From Sphingomonadales bacterium BRH_c3 (GTDB lineage: Bacteria; Pseudomonadota; Alphaproteobacteria; Sphingomonadales; Sphingomonadaceae): a stretch of DNA of 52,175 nt. Every line of letters starts with the position of its first letter. Positions within the stretch are counted from its first letter, which is position 1. This document shows positions 17,227-26,110 of this stretch, piece after piece. The translations under genes and the position numbers were made by a program. The stretch covers positions 1-52,175 of the forward strand of contig LOET01000008.1 in NCBI GenBank assembly GCA_001515985.1, given 5' to 3'. Under the pieces are notes generated by a model that was not told the origin of the DNA, searched no databases, and saw nothing but the letters and a program-made list of their open reading frames with translations.

Positions 17227-18450
17227 ATGAGGAACCCCTCGAACACCGGTATCGCTAAACAGAGTCATGCGAATTTCGCGCGATTGCGCCAGCTCGTGCA
17301 AGGATCTCTGCCGAAGTTTATGTCCTTGGCATTCGCCGGTAGCTTCGCAACTTTCGTCATCGTTTCCGGCCCGCCCCAAGGGCCCGATTGGCGGACGCAA
17401 GATGACCTGTCTGGCGGTGCAGACAAGGCCGACCATCGTGCAAGAGCGCACCCGGATGATCCAGACGGCGCCTCGCTTTTTCCGGCGAGCACAGATGCCG
17501 CCTTACGCTTGTCAGGATTATCGAAGGCCGAACCGTTCCACTATCAGGGTACGGCGGCCAACCGTGCAAGAGCCGTGGAATGTCTTGCAGCCGCAGCATG
17601 GTATGAAGCCGGCGATGATCCGGCCGGGCAGCGGGCGGTAATTCAAACCGTGGTCAACCGGGTGAACCACCCGCGCTGGCCCAATTCGTTCTGCGGTGTC
17701 GTGTTTGAAGGATTCGAACGGCAGACCGGGTGCCAGTTCACCTTTACTTGCGACGGCTCGCTCAAACGGCGCCAGCCTTCAAGCGCCGCATGGAAACGCG
17801 CCATCCTGCGCTCAGAGCAGGCCCTGAACGGTTTCGTGGATGAGAGTGTGGGAACAGCAACGCATTATCACGCTTCCTATGTGTCCCCCTGGTGGAGCGG
17901 AAAGCTTCAACGTTTGACCTCAGTTGGGCCGCATATTTTCTACCGCTGGGCTGGCGGAAAGGAAGCAAACCGGCAGCAAAGGCATCTTGGAACAGAGCAG
18001 GACTACAAGACGCTGGTGCTGAAGAGCGTAGAGCGGTCGAAGGTATTTGAACTTGCTGCCACGCAACCGGTCGGCCAGCTTTCGGATCGCATTGAGGCAG
18101 CCATACCAGAAACCGCACCGGATGCGGCAGCCATGCCACCTGACCGTGCCATATTCCTGCCTCTAAAGGAAAGAGAGGCAAGCGGCCGGTGGGCACTTGC
18201 GGCTATGAAATCCTGCAAGGGCCGCCAGGACTGCCAGGTTTTCGGCTATGATGATGGGGATGACATCAGGCGGAATCAGGCTCGAGCCGCGCAAGAGCGG
18301 GAACGACCAATTTTTCTGTTTGTTCGCGATGCAGCTTCGGCAATGACCCTCGCACTTTGGGACTGCCAAAGGGTTGAGCGGCCGCGGAAAAGCGAATGCC
18401 TGCCGATCGAAAGACGGGCGCTGACCGAACTTATGCGAGAGCGTGGTTAA
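17227..18450 (+). CDS. SleB-type cell-wall hydrolase with N-terminal membrane anchor
   Basis: Protein of 407 residues. After a basic N-terminus there is one hydrophobic segment at about residues 37-48 (LAFAGSFATFVIVSG), which could be a membrane anchor or uncleaved signal. Residues 110-240 form a Hydrolase_2 (SleB/CwlJ-like) domain with AAAWYEAGDDPAGQRAVIQT, including the conserved glutamate, FCGVVFEG, and HYHASYVSPWW toward its end. This family cuts peptidoglycan glycan strands, probably as a lytic transglycosylase. The last 150 residues are unassigned. It is likely periplasmic. It converges with the LuxR-type gene. Confidence 0.85.
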   Translation: MRNPSNTGIAKQSHANFARLRQLVQGSLPKFMSLAFAGSFATFVIVSGPPQGPDWRTQDDLSGGADKADHRARAHPDDPDGASLFPASTDAALRLSGLSKAEPFHYQGTAANRARAVECLAAAAWYEAGDDPAGQRAVIQTVVNRVNHPRWPNSFCGVVFEGFERQTGCQFTFTCDGSLKRRQPSSAAWKRAILRSEQALNGFVDESVGTATHYHASYVSPWWSGKLQRLTSVGPHIFYRWAGGKEANRQQRHLGTEQDYKTLVLKSVERSKVFELAATQPVGQLSDRIEAAIPETAPDAAAMPPDRAIFLPLKEREASGRWALAAMKSCKGRQDCQVFGYDDGDDIRRNQARAAQERERPIFLFVRDAASAMTLALWDCQRVERPRKSECLPIERRALTELMRERG

Positions 18451-18464
18451 TCAGGTTGGCCTTT

Positions 18465-18479
18465 GCGCGGAATCCGCGC
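18465..18479. terminator. GC-rich hairpin between convergent genes
   Basis: GCGCGG-AAT-CCGCGC forms a 6-bp perfect stem between the stop codons of the SleB-type and LuxR-type genes. There is no T run, so it is at best a weak or Rho-assisted end point. Confidence 0.3.
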
Positions 18480-18514
18480 TGTGCGGCTCAGTTATTGACG
18501 TCCGATAGCCGGTG

Positions 18515-19177
18515 CTATGCAGCCATGTGATAGTTTGAAAAACCTCTCGTGCTGGCCCAGATTGCAGCTTGCGTCCTGTTGCTCACATCCAACTTCCGAA
18601 GAATGGCTTTCACGTGCACCTTTACGGTGGCTTCGCAAACGTGAAGCTCGCGCGCAATGACCTTGTTGGAGTATCCCGCCATAAGGCAGCACAGCACATC
18701 GCGTTCACGTACTGAAAGGTTCGCGCTCTCCATCTCATGCTCCAGATCTCCGCCCGGCACAGCGTGATCCAGATTATGCCGACTGAGCACATCCGCAAGC
18801 TCGGACGGCAAAACCTTTTGTCCAAGTGTTACCAAGCGAAGCGCGGCTATAAGAGGCTGCGAGCTCATCGATTTGACGATATAACCGGCTACTCCGGCAT
18901 CGAAGCATTCGACCATGCTGCTTATTTCGAATTTTTCAACGAGAATGGCAATTTTTACCCCAGGGTAAGCCGCGTTGATCGCCCTTACGGCCTCCATCTG
19001 GGTCTCGTGATCCTGCAAATCGATCACGACCGAGCAGTCAGGATCGATCCCCGATTCAACAATTCGGCTGACATTTCGACATGAAATTAGAATATTGAAT
19101 CCGTCTGAAGACAGAATTCGATGCAGTCCTTCACGAGAAATATCGTGCAAGCTGACTAAGCATAGGTCGCTGGACAT
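18515..19177 (-). CDS. LuxR/NarL-type response regulator
   Basis: Regulator of 220 residues. An N-terminal receiver-like domain (about 1-120) has Asp12, a candidate phospho-acceptor Asp53 (VVIDLQD) and the conserved lysine in GYIVKS. It lacks the usual paired acidic residues and the switch Thr/Ser (LVEKF at that position). The C-terminal LuxR helix-turn-helix reads LSVRERDVLCCLMAGYSNK, then VKVHVKAILRKL. No histidine kinase gene is adjacent. It lies just left of the exopolysaccharide genes, so control of that cluster is plausible. An AAGGA ribosome-binding site precedes the ATG at 19177. Confidence 0.85.
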   Translation of the reverse strand: MSSDLCLVSLHDISREGLHRILSSDGFNILISCRNVSRIVESGIDPDCSVVIDLQDHETQMEAVRAINAAYPGVKIAILVEKFEISSMVECFDAGVAGYIVKSMSSQPLIAALRLVTLGQKVLPSELADVLSRHNLDHAVPGGDLEHEMESANLSVRERDVLCCLMAGYSNKVIARELHVCEATVKVHVKAILRKLDVSNRTQAAIWASTRGFSNYHMAA

Positions 19178-19424
19178 GGGCGTTCCTTGGCAATTTCGAT
19201 GTTTACCCCAGACCGTTCAGACCAATAACCACGGTTGGAATTATTATCGAGAAATTGCCGTGGCAGCGACTCCGAACGGCGAAAACGAATGATGCGGTAA
19301 TGCGTCTAACAAATCAATGAACTTTTTTAACCAGTCCAAGGAAGTCGCATTACGGGACAGTCAGCGAAACAGGTTCTCTGGTTTTATCACGCTGCCAGGG
19401 CGCAAGAGTCATCCCGAGGGTGGC

Positions 19425-20027
19425 TCAGAAGAACGCCTCCTGCACGATAATCGTATCGCCAGGGGCAACCTTCAGCGCAGCCTTTCCCAGCTTGATCAGT
19501 TTGCTTTCCGCCCAGTCCTGACGCTTCAGCACAACCGAAGACTTCTGGGCACGTGGTGTGAAGCCGCCAGCCTTCGCAACAGCCTGCTCCAAGGTAAGCT
19601 CACCCCCATGTGGGTACGCGCCAGGCGCAGCGACTTCGCCGAGAATAAAGAAGGGACGATATTCAAGGATGTCTACGGACACTCTGGGATAGAGCACATA
19701 TCCGCCGGCAGACAGCTTTTCCTCTATGATCTGCGCAACCTGCCTGGGATTCATGTTCTTCACCATGATGGGCTCCAGCAGCGGCAGAGATATGGCCCCC
19801 CCCATCCCCACATCATATTCTCCTGTCAGCGGCTCTTCATCGAATACGGTTACCTTCAGCTTGTCTCCTGCGTCGATGAGATAGCCCGTTGCGAGTTCGC
19901 TGTTGGCTTGCGACACGGTCATGACTGCCAGGTTATTCGACGCGCATGCCGCAGCCAGGCCGAACAATGCGGCAAGGATTGCTCCCCTGAACAGTCGCCG
20001 CATCGAAACGATCGTTGCTTCAGACAT
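19425..20027 (-). CDS. Polysaccharide export lipoprotein (GumB/Wza family, short form)
   Basis: Outer-membrane polysaccharide export protein of 200 residues. A lipoprotein signal ends in LAAAC with the lipidated cysteine at residue 28. The Poly_export domain starts with YLIDAGDKLKVTVFDE and is followed by one SLBB-type domain (FFILGEVAAPGAYPH). It is much shorter than Wza (about 380 residues) and, like GumB, lacks the C-terminal membrane-spanning helix, so it probably needs another outer-membrane channel. The beta-barrel encoded at 21475 is the obvious candidate. The start at 20027 is chosen for the GGGAAG site upstream and correct signal geometry. It is divergent from the priming transferase gene. 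Confidence 0.9.
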   Translation of the reverse strand: MSEATIVSMRRLFRGAILAALFGLAAACASNNLAVMTVSQANSELATGYLIDAGDKLKVTVFDEEPLTGEYDVGMGGAISLPLLEPIMVKNMNPRQVAQIIEEKLSAGGYVLYPRVSVDILEYRPFFILGEVAAPGAYPHGGELTLEQAVAKAGGFTPRAQKSSVVLKRQDWAESKLIKLGKAALKVAPGDTIIVQEAFF

Positions 20028-20311
20028 GCAATCTTCCCTTTTCCTGACAAATCCGGATGATGCATTTCGCGCCACTCGGTTTTAGTTGGGTTAGGCCATG
20101 CCGACTTACCTTTGAATTACCATTTGGGGGGATCTGCGCGGGTTTTCGGTCGCCCCCGTTAGCCCCTTTGGCTGGACTAGACTTACAACCGATGCGCGAT
20201 TGTTCATGTGGCCATTCTGGTGAAGCTTGTGGTTCTGGTGCCCGTTGGATCGAACCGATTTCCGGACGAGCCAACGGCCCCAGTTAATCAGCAATCGAAC
20301 AACCGAGCACC
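20028..20311. promoter_or_regulatory. Divergent promoter region of the exopolysaccharide cluster
   Basis: These 284 bases separate the export lipoprotein (minus) from the priming transferase (plus) and must hold the start signals of both transcripts. I see no convincing -35/-10 pair and no clear inverted repeat, and no gene. Confidence 0.45.
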
Positions 20312-21061
20312 ATGCACACGACCAAACATGACAGTGCCCTGAGAGATGCAAAAGCATCTGGCGACACGCTGTTTTTCGGCGCGAACTCGTCGCTTTCCGA
20401 ACGTGAACTGATCGTGATGGCATCCGATCTGGCCACACAATCTCGAGCTAGGAACGAGCTGCTGGTTCGGGTGCGCGACATAGCAATTTCGGCCAGCATG
20501 CTCGTTGTGCTTTTCCCGGTGATGGCATTTGCAGCGTTGCTCATTGCAATTACGAGTCCGGGCCCGGTCGTATTCAAACAGACGCGCGTTGGCATGAACG
20601 GGCGGGGTTTCGGCTGCTACAAATTCCGCTCGATGCGGATTGACGCGGAAGAGCATCTTGCAAATTTACTTGAAACTAGGGCTGAGCTCCGACGCGAATG
20701 GGACCGCAATCATAAGCTTAGCCGCGATCCGCGAATAACCCCGATCGGCCGGTTCTTGCGGCATTCCAGCATCGATGAGCTTCCCCAATTGATCAATGTC
20801 ATCCGTGGCGACATGAGCCTGGTGGGGCCACGCCCGATCGTGTCTTCCGAAGTGCCAAAGTACGGTCGCTACATTACGAGCTATTTCAGTGTGAGGCCGG
20901 GCCTGACTGGCCTTTGGCAAGTTACCGGTCGCAACAATTCGACTTATCGCCGCAGGGTCGCTGCCGATGTACTTTATTCCCGGTCGAAATCGCTGTGGTT
21001 CGATTTCAAGATCTTGCTGTTGACCATTCCCGCAGTGATCACAGGCAAAGGATCCTGCTGA
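20312..21061 (+). CDS. Priming sugar-phosphate transferase (bacterial sugar transferase family)
   Basis: Polyprenyl-phosphate sugar-1-phosphate transferase of 249 residues that starts the repeat unit on undecaprenyl phosphate. One membrane hairpin lies at about residues 55-85. The cytoplasmic catalytic domain follows with KFRSMRIDAE, DPRITPIGRFLRHSSIDELPQ, GDMSLVGPRP and RPGLTGLWQVTGR. It is the short form without the N-terminal four-helix region of WbaP/GumD. The upstream ribosome-binding site is weak. It is the first plus-strand gene of the cluster; the frame containing the next gene is open from before its stop. Confidence 0.93.
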   Translation: MHTTKHDSALRDAKASGDTLFFGANSSLSERELIVMASDLATQSRARNELLVRVRDIAISASMLVVLFPVMAFAALLIAITSPGPVVFKQTRVGMNGRGFGCYKFRSMRIDAEEHLANLLETRAELRREWDRNHKLSRDPRITPIGRFLRHSSIDELPQLINVIRGDMSLVGPRPIVSSEVPKYGRYITSYFSVRPGLTGLWQVTGRNNSTYRRRVAADVLYSRSKSLWFDFKILLLTIPAVITGKGSC

Positions 21062-21474
21062 TGCGCCATTTGTCCGATCACCAGACCAACCAGAACAAGA
21101 GGGCCCAGAGCGCCAGGGCAGCGGGCAAAGCAAAGAGTACCCCCCGGGCAAAGCCTGGGCGCGGCGTCTTTCGATCACAGCCACGACGCGAACTGATTGG
21201 TTTGGAAGATTCCAGCATGCCGATCGCACTATCCATAGTGGTTATAGACCTACTCCTTTTGGCTGAAAATTTCTATAGGAGAATTGGTTTAGGCATCACC
21301 CGTGTCCAAACCCTGCTGAAGGCTCGCAAGTCTCCTGCGGCCAAACAGCGCCGCTCTCAGCGGACCCGGCCCATCAAGAACTCGGGCTTGGCAAAGAATT
21401 TCGGGCAGGAGCTTGAAGACCTCGCGTTCATCATCTGCTTGGCGTTTGTGCCGAGGAGGCGAAATTCCAAATCC
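21062..21474. other. 413-bp leader before the beta-barrel gene
   Basis: No separate gene is recognised. The reading frame of the downstream barrel is open throughout, and an ATG at 21061 overlaps the transferase stop (TGATG), so a long N-terminal extension is formally possible. The translated stretch is mostly basic and disordered apart from a short hydrophobic run near 21217-21260. A GAGGAGG site at 21453-21459 and a signal peptide after 21475 argue that translation starts at the end of this region. Confidence 0.45.
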
Positions 21475-22755
21475 ATGTACGAGGCGATCTCGGCAAGGGC
21501 AGGGTCTGGAAGAAGACACCATGGCGGCATCATTTTGCGTCTCGCTGCCTTCACCTGCATGTGCCTCGTGGCGCCGAGACTGGCATTGGCCGAAGCGCCA
21601 GAAGTTGTAACGCCGGTCAAGCTGTTCGATCCGGATTCAGGCGAAGGGATTAGGGTTTCGCCGGGGTTCATCCTGTATCCGCAGGCGATCGTAGATCTGA
21701 CCTACGACACCAATATCTATAATGTCGATTCTGGCGAGATCGAGGACGGCGTTGTGTCGCTAAGGCCGGCCTTCGCCCTCCGGTCCGACTTCTCGCGGCA
21801 CGCTGTCAGCTTGGAAGGCGCCGCTGAATTGAGGCGATACTTCGACATATCCGATGAAAATAGCGAACAATACAGGCTGAACGCCCGGGCTCTGTTGGAG
21901 CTAGGCCTTGGTATCGATGTTGCGGCCAATGCAGGGTACAACCGGGGGATCGAACGGCGCGGGACGGCTGGCGATATCTTCTTCAGCGACGAGCCTATTT
22001 CATTCCATGAAAAAACGGCCGGAATCGAAGTGGCGCGGACCGGGAACAAGCTGGAAATCGCGCTTGGGGCAGGTGTCATCAAACGAGACTATTCGGACAC
22101 TGTGCTCGGCGGGGCTCCAATCGATCTTTCGTTGCGCGATGTCACTGTGCGCACGGCGAAGTTCAGGGCTGACTTGGGAGTCAACGCCAAGACCAAGATC
22201 TTCGGCGAATTGCGCGGCAATGAAATCGATTACCAGACTGCGACCATCCCCTCGCGAAACTCGAGCGGTTATGCGGCGCTGATCGGCGTCAGGCATGAAC
22301 TCACCGGCCTGATCGATCTGGAGGCAGGCATCGGTTATATCAGCCAGGATTTCGATGACCCTTCGATCAAGTCGGCAGGTGAAATAAACTACCGGCTTGC
22401 AGCGAGCTGGACTCCTTCGCCGAAATGGAAACTTGACGCCAGCGCCAGCCGTCTTGTCGATCCGAGCAGGAGCCAGGAAGCGCCGGCAATCATCACAAGC
22501 GAATTCAAGCTCTCAGCGCAGCACGCCATCGGCGATCGCGTCTTGGTAGGCGCCGAGGCCGGCTACCTGGAGGAAGAGTACAAGACCACCCCCCGTAAAG
22601 ACAAACGCGCATTTGTATCCGGATCAACAACTTACAGGCTGGCGGACAGGATCGGAGTTTTCGTGTCGGTTGGATACCGCGACCAGGACGGGGGAGCATT
22701 CGGCCGTTCATACAAGGGCTTTGCAGGCACCATTGGCCTGCGATCGGCATGGTGA
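21475..22755 (+). CDS. Outer-membrane beta-barrel protein of the exopolysaccharide cluster
   Basis: Protein of 426 residues. The signal peptide has a basic start and a hydrophobic core (IILRLAAFTCMCLV) with cleavage after LALA at about residue 39. The rest consists of alternating beta-strands such as DLTYDTNIYNV, RLAASWTPSPKWKLDAS and VFVSVGYRDQDGG, ending in TIGLRSAW. It resembles the putative beta-barrel porin 2 family (PF10082) often found in sphingomonad exopolysaccharide loci. It likely supplies the outer-membrane pore missing from the short export lipoprotein. The GAGGAGG site is 15 bases from the ATG, rather far. It lies between the priming transferase and the Wzc-like kinase genes. 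Confidence 0.8.
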   Translation: MYEAISARAGSGRRHHGGIILRLAAFTCMCLVAPRLALAEAPEVVTPVKLFDPDSGEGIRVSPGFILYPQAIVDLTYDTNIYNVDSGEIEDGVVSLRPAFALRSDFSRHAVSLEGAAELRRYFDISDENSEQYRLNARALLELGLGIDVAANAGYNRGIERRGTAGDIFFSDEPISFHEKTAGIEVARTGNKLEIALGAGVIKRDYSDTVLGGAPIDLSLRDVTVRTAKFRADLGVNAKTKIFGELRGNEIDYQTATIPSRNSSGYAALIGVRHELTGLIDLEAGIGYISQDFDDPSIKSAGEINYRLAASWTPSPKWKLDASASRLVDPSRSQEAPAIITSEFKLSAQHAIGDRVLVGAEAGYLEEEYKTTPRKDKRAFVSGSTTYRLADRIGVFVSVGYRDQDGGAFGRSYKGFAGTIGLRSAW

Positions 22756-22824
22756 GGTCGAAATGAAACGGCAGCGCCAGCTCAATAATTATCGTTTCTG
22801 CTGCAGGAAACGTGGAGATCATGG

Positions 22825-24960
22825 ATGAGTGGATCGACTGATCTGGTCAGGGCAAGCGCGCCTGGTACCGGAATGACCAATTATGGTGCATATCCACCGG
22901 CCCAGACCGACCGGCTAGATTTGCGCGAGAGCGTAAGTTTCTTCCATCGGCAGCTCAAGCTGATCCTGCTGGTAACAGCCGCGGCCCTGCTGGCCGGTCT
23001 GGCGATTTCGCTGTTGGCTGGAAAGACATACCGCGCGGAAGCGACCGTGATGTTGACGAACGATGCAGCGATCGTAACTCAATCGACATCCACACTTTCA
23101 GCCCAGCCTGTGTTGAGCGATGAAGTGGTCGAGACGCAGATACAGATCATCACTTCTCAGGAGATGGCCCAACGCGTGGCTCAGGAGCTGGGCCTGACCG
23201 AAGGCATGTCTGACAGCGATCAGCGTGCCCTTCTTGAACAGCTCCAGGAACATGTTTCAGCAAGGCGGGCGGGCGAAAGCTACGCCTTGGCCATTTCCTA
23301 TGAGGCCGAGGAGGCAAAGGCTGCTGCCGATATAACGAACGAATTTGCACGCCAGTTCGTCAATTGGGAACTCGATTCAGAAAAGCAGCGGAATGCAGAG
23401 GCCCGCAATATCGTGGAGCAACGCCTGGCCGAGCTGCGCGATCAGGCTCAGGCCGACACTCAGGCACTCCAGCAATACAGGATAAAGAATAACCTGCTCA
23501 GCACTTCGGGCGCATCCCTTACGGAGCAGGAAATCGCAACCTACAACCAGGAGGTAACAACAGCGCGTGCGGCAGCGGCAGCAGACCAGGCGCGGCTGCG
23601 AACCGCCCTCGCCCAGCTCAGTTCCGGTTCAACGGGGGATGATGTCGGTGAAGCACTGGATTCGCCGGTCATTTCCTCATTGCGCTCCCAGGAAGCCCTG
23701 GCTGCGACCAGCGTTGCAGACCTGTCGGCGAAATACGGCCCCAATCACCCACTGCTCATTCGCGCGCAGAGCCAGCTGGACGAGGTTCGGCGCAGGATCG
23801 AAGCAGAGATCGGTCGAGTGGTTTCCAACCTGAGGGCCAAGCAGGACGTCTCGCAACAGCGCCTCGCATCTTTGACTTCCAGTCTCGCTGCGGCGCGCGG
23901 TCGGCTATCCCAAAACAATGATGCAATGGTTGGTCTCAGCGAATTGGAGCGCGCCGCCGAAGCATCTCAAGGCATCTACGAAACCTATCTTAACCGCTTC
24001 AAGGAGCTTATTGCAGCGGAAGGCAGCGAAAAACCGAGTGCAAATATCCTCACCTTGGCGGAAGCACCAATCTTTCCCGCTTCGCCGAACATAATCCTCA
24101 ATATGGTATTGGCATTGGTCATTGGCCTGGGCCTGGGAGTATTGGCAGCCTACATCAAGGAAGCCCTGTTCCATGGTCTTTCCACGCCCGAAGAAGTGGA
24201 ACGCGACCTGGGCATTCCGTGCCTGGCGTCGATCCCGCTCCTGTCATCGATCGACGATGGCAACGACCACCCGGCAACGGCCATACAGGATGCTCCGAAA
24301 TCGGGATTCTCAGAGGCGTTCCGTTCGCTCGGCGCATCGATTGATCTGGCCACGCAGGGACAGGCAAAAGTGATCGCGATTACGTCCGCGCTGCCCAACG
24401 AAGGCAAAACGGTCATGTCGTGTTGCCTGGCCAGCGTATTGGCGGCGGGCGGGATGCGCACCATGCTGATTGATTGTGATTTGCGCAGGCAAGGCATCAG
24501 CCGGCTGCTGAACATGCAGGCAGGGCAAAAAGGTCTTATCGATGTATTGAAAGGGACGGCGCCGATCGATTTTGAGCAATATGTAGGAGAGAATGTCTTC
24601 TGCGTTCTTCCGCTGTCACCAAGCGCGGAGGAACCGGAGCACCTGCTGCGCGGACAGGAATTCGTGGACCTCCTGGAGCGGCTTCGCGGCCATTTTGACA
24701 GGATCATTCTCGACCTGCCGCCAGTCCTTCCGATAGCCGCCTCTCGCATATTGGCGGGCCGCGCCGATGTTGTTGTATTTGCAACAAAATGGCGCGCAAC
24801 TTCGAAGTTTGCGATCCGCGCCGCGCTGAGGAGGCTCCCACCCGACAAGGTCAATGTCCTTGGCGCCGTGCTTAACGGTGTCAACATGAAACGCCGGTCG
24901 TTCCTCGATCCGCACGACCCGTATTTCTATTATTCGCAGTACAAGGAATATTATGCCTAG
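22825..24960 (+). CDS. Wzc-like chain-length regulator and tyrosine kinase
   Basis: Protein of 711 residues. An N-terminal Wzz domain begins with a membrane segment at about residues 48-66, followed by a long periplasmic coiled-coil region (about 180-390) and a second span at about 425-445. The cytoplasmic BY-kinase domain has Walker A NEGKT with Lys528, Walker A' MLIDCDLRR and Walker B IILDLPP. The tail is a tyrosine cluster (PYFYYSQYKEYYA), the autophosphorylation site that controls chain length. Like GumC/ExoP, regulator and kinase are one polypeptide. GGAG lies 8-9 bases upstream of the ATG. It overlaps the next gene by 8 bases. Confidence 0.95.
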   Translation: MSGSTDLVRASAPGTGMTNYGAYPPAQTDRLDLRESVSFFHRQLKLILLVTAAALLAGLAISLLAGKTYRAEATVMLTNDAAIVTQSTSTLSAQPVLSDEVVETQIQIITSQEMAQRVAQELGLTEGMSDSDQRALLEQLQEHVSARRAGESYALAISYEAEEAKAAADITNEFARQFVNWELDSEKQRNAEARNIVEQRLAELRDQAQADTQALQQYRIKNNLLSTSGASLTEQEIATYNQEVTTARAAAAADQARLRTALAQLSSGSTGDDVGEALDSPVISSLRSQEALAATSVADLSAKYGPNHPLLIRAQSQLDEVRRRIEAEIGRVVSNLRAKQDVSQQRLASLTSSLAAARGRLSQNNDAMVGLSELERAAEASQGIYETYLNRFKELIAAEGSEKPSANILTLAEAPIFPASPNIILNMVLALVIGLGLGVLAAYIKEALFHGLSTPEEVERDLGIPCLASIPLLSSIDDGNDHPATAIQDAPKSGFSEAFRSLGASIDLATQGQAKVIAITSALPNEGKTVMSCCLASVLAAGGMRTMLIDCDLRRQGISRLLNMQAGQKGLIDVLKGTAPIDFEQYVGENVFCVLPLSPSAEEPEHLLRGQEFVDLLERLRGHFDRIILDLPPVLPIAASRILAGRADVVVFATKWRATSKFAIRAALRRLPPDKVNVLGAVLNGVNMKRRSFLDPHDPYFYYSQYKEYYA

Positions 24961-26098
24961 ACTGGCCGCCGAGCGGACGGGCTTGGATCATTCTTTGATC
25001 AATGGAACCTTTTCGGAACGGCGCGTGGCGATTGTACACTATTGGTTTGTCGCAATGCGCGGCGGCGAACGGGTGGTCGAGCGGCTCCTGCGGATCTTTC
25101 CGAATGCCGACATTTTTACCAATGTCTATGATCCGCACAGCATGTCGGCGACCCTGAAGAAGGCGCCGATCAAGGCGGGTTTCGTCAACCGGCTTCCGTT
25201 CGCACGGCGTTTGTATCAATATTACCTGCCGCTGATGCCGATGGCGCTCGAGTGCCTCGATCTCACTGCCTATGACCTTGTCATAAGCAGTGAATCCGGC
25301 CCTGCAAAAGGTGTGATCACCCGGCCAGACGCGATGCATCTGTGCTACTGCCATTCCCCCATGCGATACTTATGGGATCACTATCACCAGTATCGCGCCG
25401 AAGCACCCTTGCTTGCTCGCGGGGCGATGCCGTTGATCTATCATCGCTTGCGTCAGTGGGACGTCACCTCGAGCGCGCGGGTCGACCAGTTCATTGCCAA
25501 TTCCCATTTCATCCAGCAGCGCATCCGCAAGGTCTGGCGCCGCGAATCCGAGGTGATCCACCCTCCGGTCGATATCAGTCTTTTCCACCAGTCGGCCGAG
25601 ATCGATGACAACTACCTCTGGGTCGGACAGATGGTACCTTACAAGCGCCCTGACCTTGCGGTTGAGGCCTTCAATGCGAACGGTTTGCCGCTGACCATGG
25701 TCGGCTCGGGAAGCATGTTGAAGAAATTGCGGGCCATCGCGCGGCCGAATATCGTCTTTATCGATCGGCTCGATTTTACCTCGCTCAAGAATGCCTACGC
25801 GCGTTGCAAGGCGCTGGTCATCACGGCGGAAGAAGACTTCGGCATTTCCCCTGTCGAAACCATGGCTTCGGGCCGCCCCGTGGTCGCATACGGACGCGGC
25901 GGGGTAAGGGACAGCGTCGTACACGGCCAGACCGGGATCTTTTTCGACGAGCAGACGGCCGGATCACTCATCGAAGCAGTCGAACAGATGGAGTTTTTCC
26001 TGAAGGATTTTGATCCTGCAGCGGCCATCAAACAGGCAAGCCTTTTCGAGCCCGAGCAGTTCGACCGGAAGATATTGCAACTGGCGCAGCCGAACTGA
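24953..26098 (+). CDS. Glycosyltransferase family 4
   Basis: Probable retaining GT-B glycosyltransferase of 381 residues. The N-terminal acceptor domain has VAIVHYWFVAMRGGERVVE, and a middle stretch CHSPMRYLWDHY is common in mannosyltransferase-like members. The C-terminal nucleotide-sugar domain has LWVGQMVPYKRPDLAVEAF and the E-x7-E signature in EEDFGISPVETMASG. The start overlaps the Wzc-like stop by 8 bases, so translation is coupled. It adds one sugar of the repeat unit on the cytoplasmic face; the sugar cannot be told from sequence. Confidence 0.92.
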   Translation: MPRLAAERTGLDHSLINGTFSERRVAIVHYWFVAMRGGERVVERLLRIFPNADIFTNVYDPHSMSATLKKAPIKAGFVNRLPFARRLYQYYLPLMPMALECLDLTAYDLVISSESGPAKGVITRPDAMHLCYCHSPMRYLWDHYHQYRAEAPLLARGAMPLIYHRLRQWDVTSSARVDQFIANSHFIQQRIRKVWRRESEVIHPPVDISLFHQSAEIDDNYLWVGQMVPYKRPDLAVEAFNANGLPLTMVGSGSMLKKLRAIARPNIVFIDRLDFTSLKNAYARCKALVITAEEDFGISPVETMASGRPVVAYGRGGVRDSVVHGQTGIFFDEQTAGSLIEAVEQMEFFLKDFDPAAAIKQASLFEPEQFDRKILQLAQPN

Positions 26099-26110
26099 GC
26101 GAAGAGGGCA

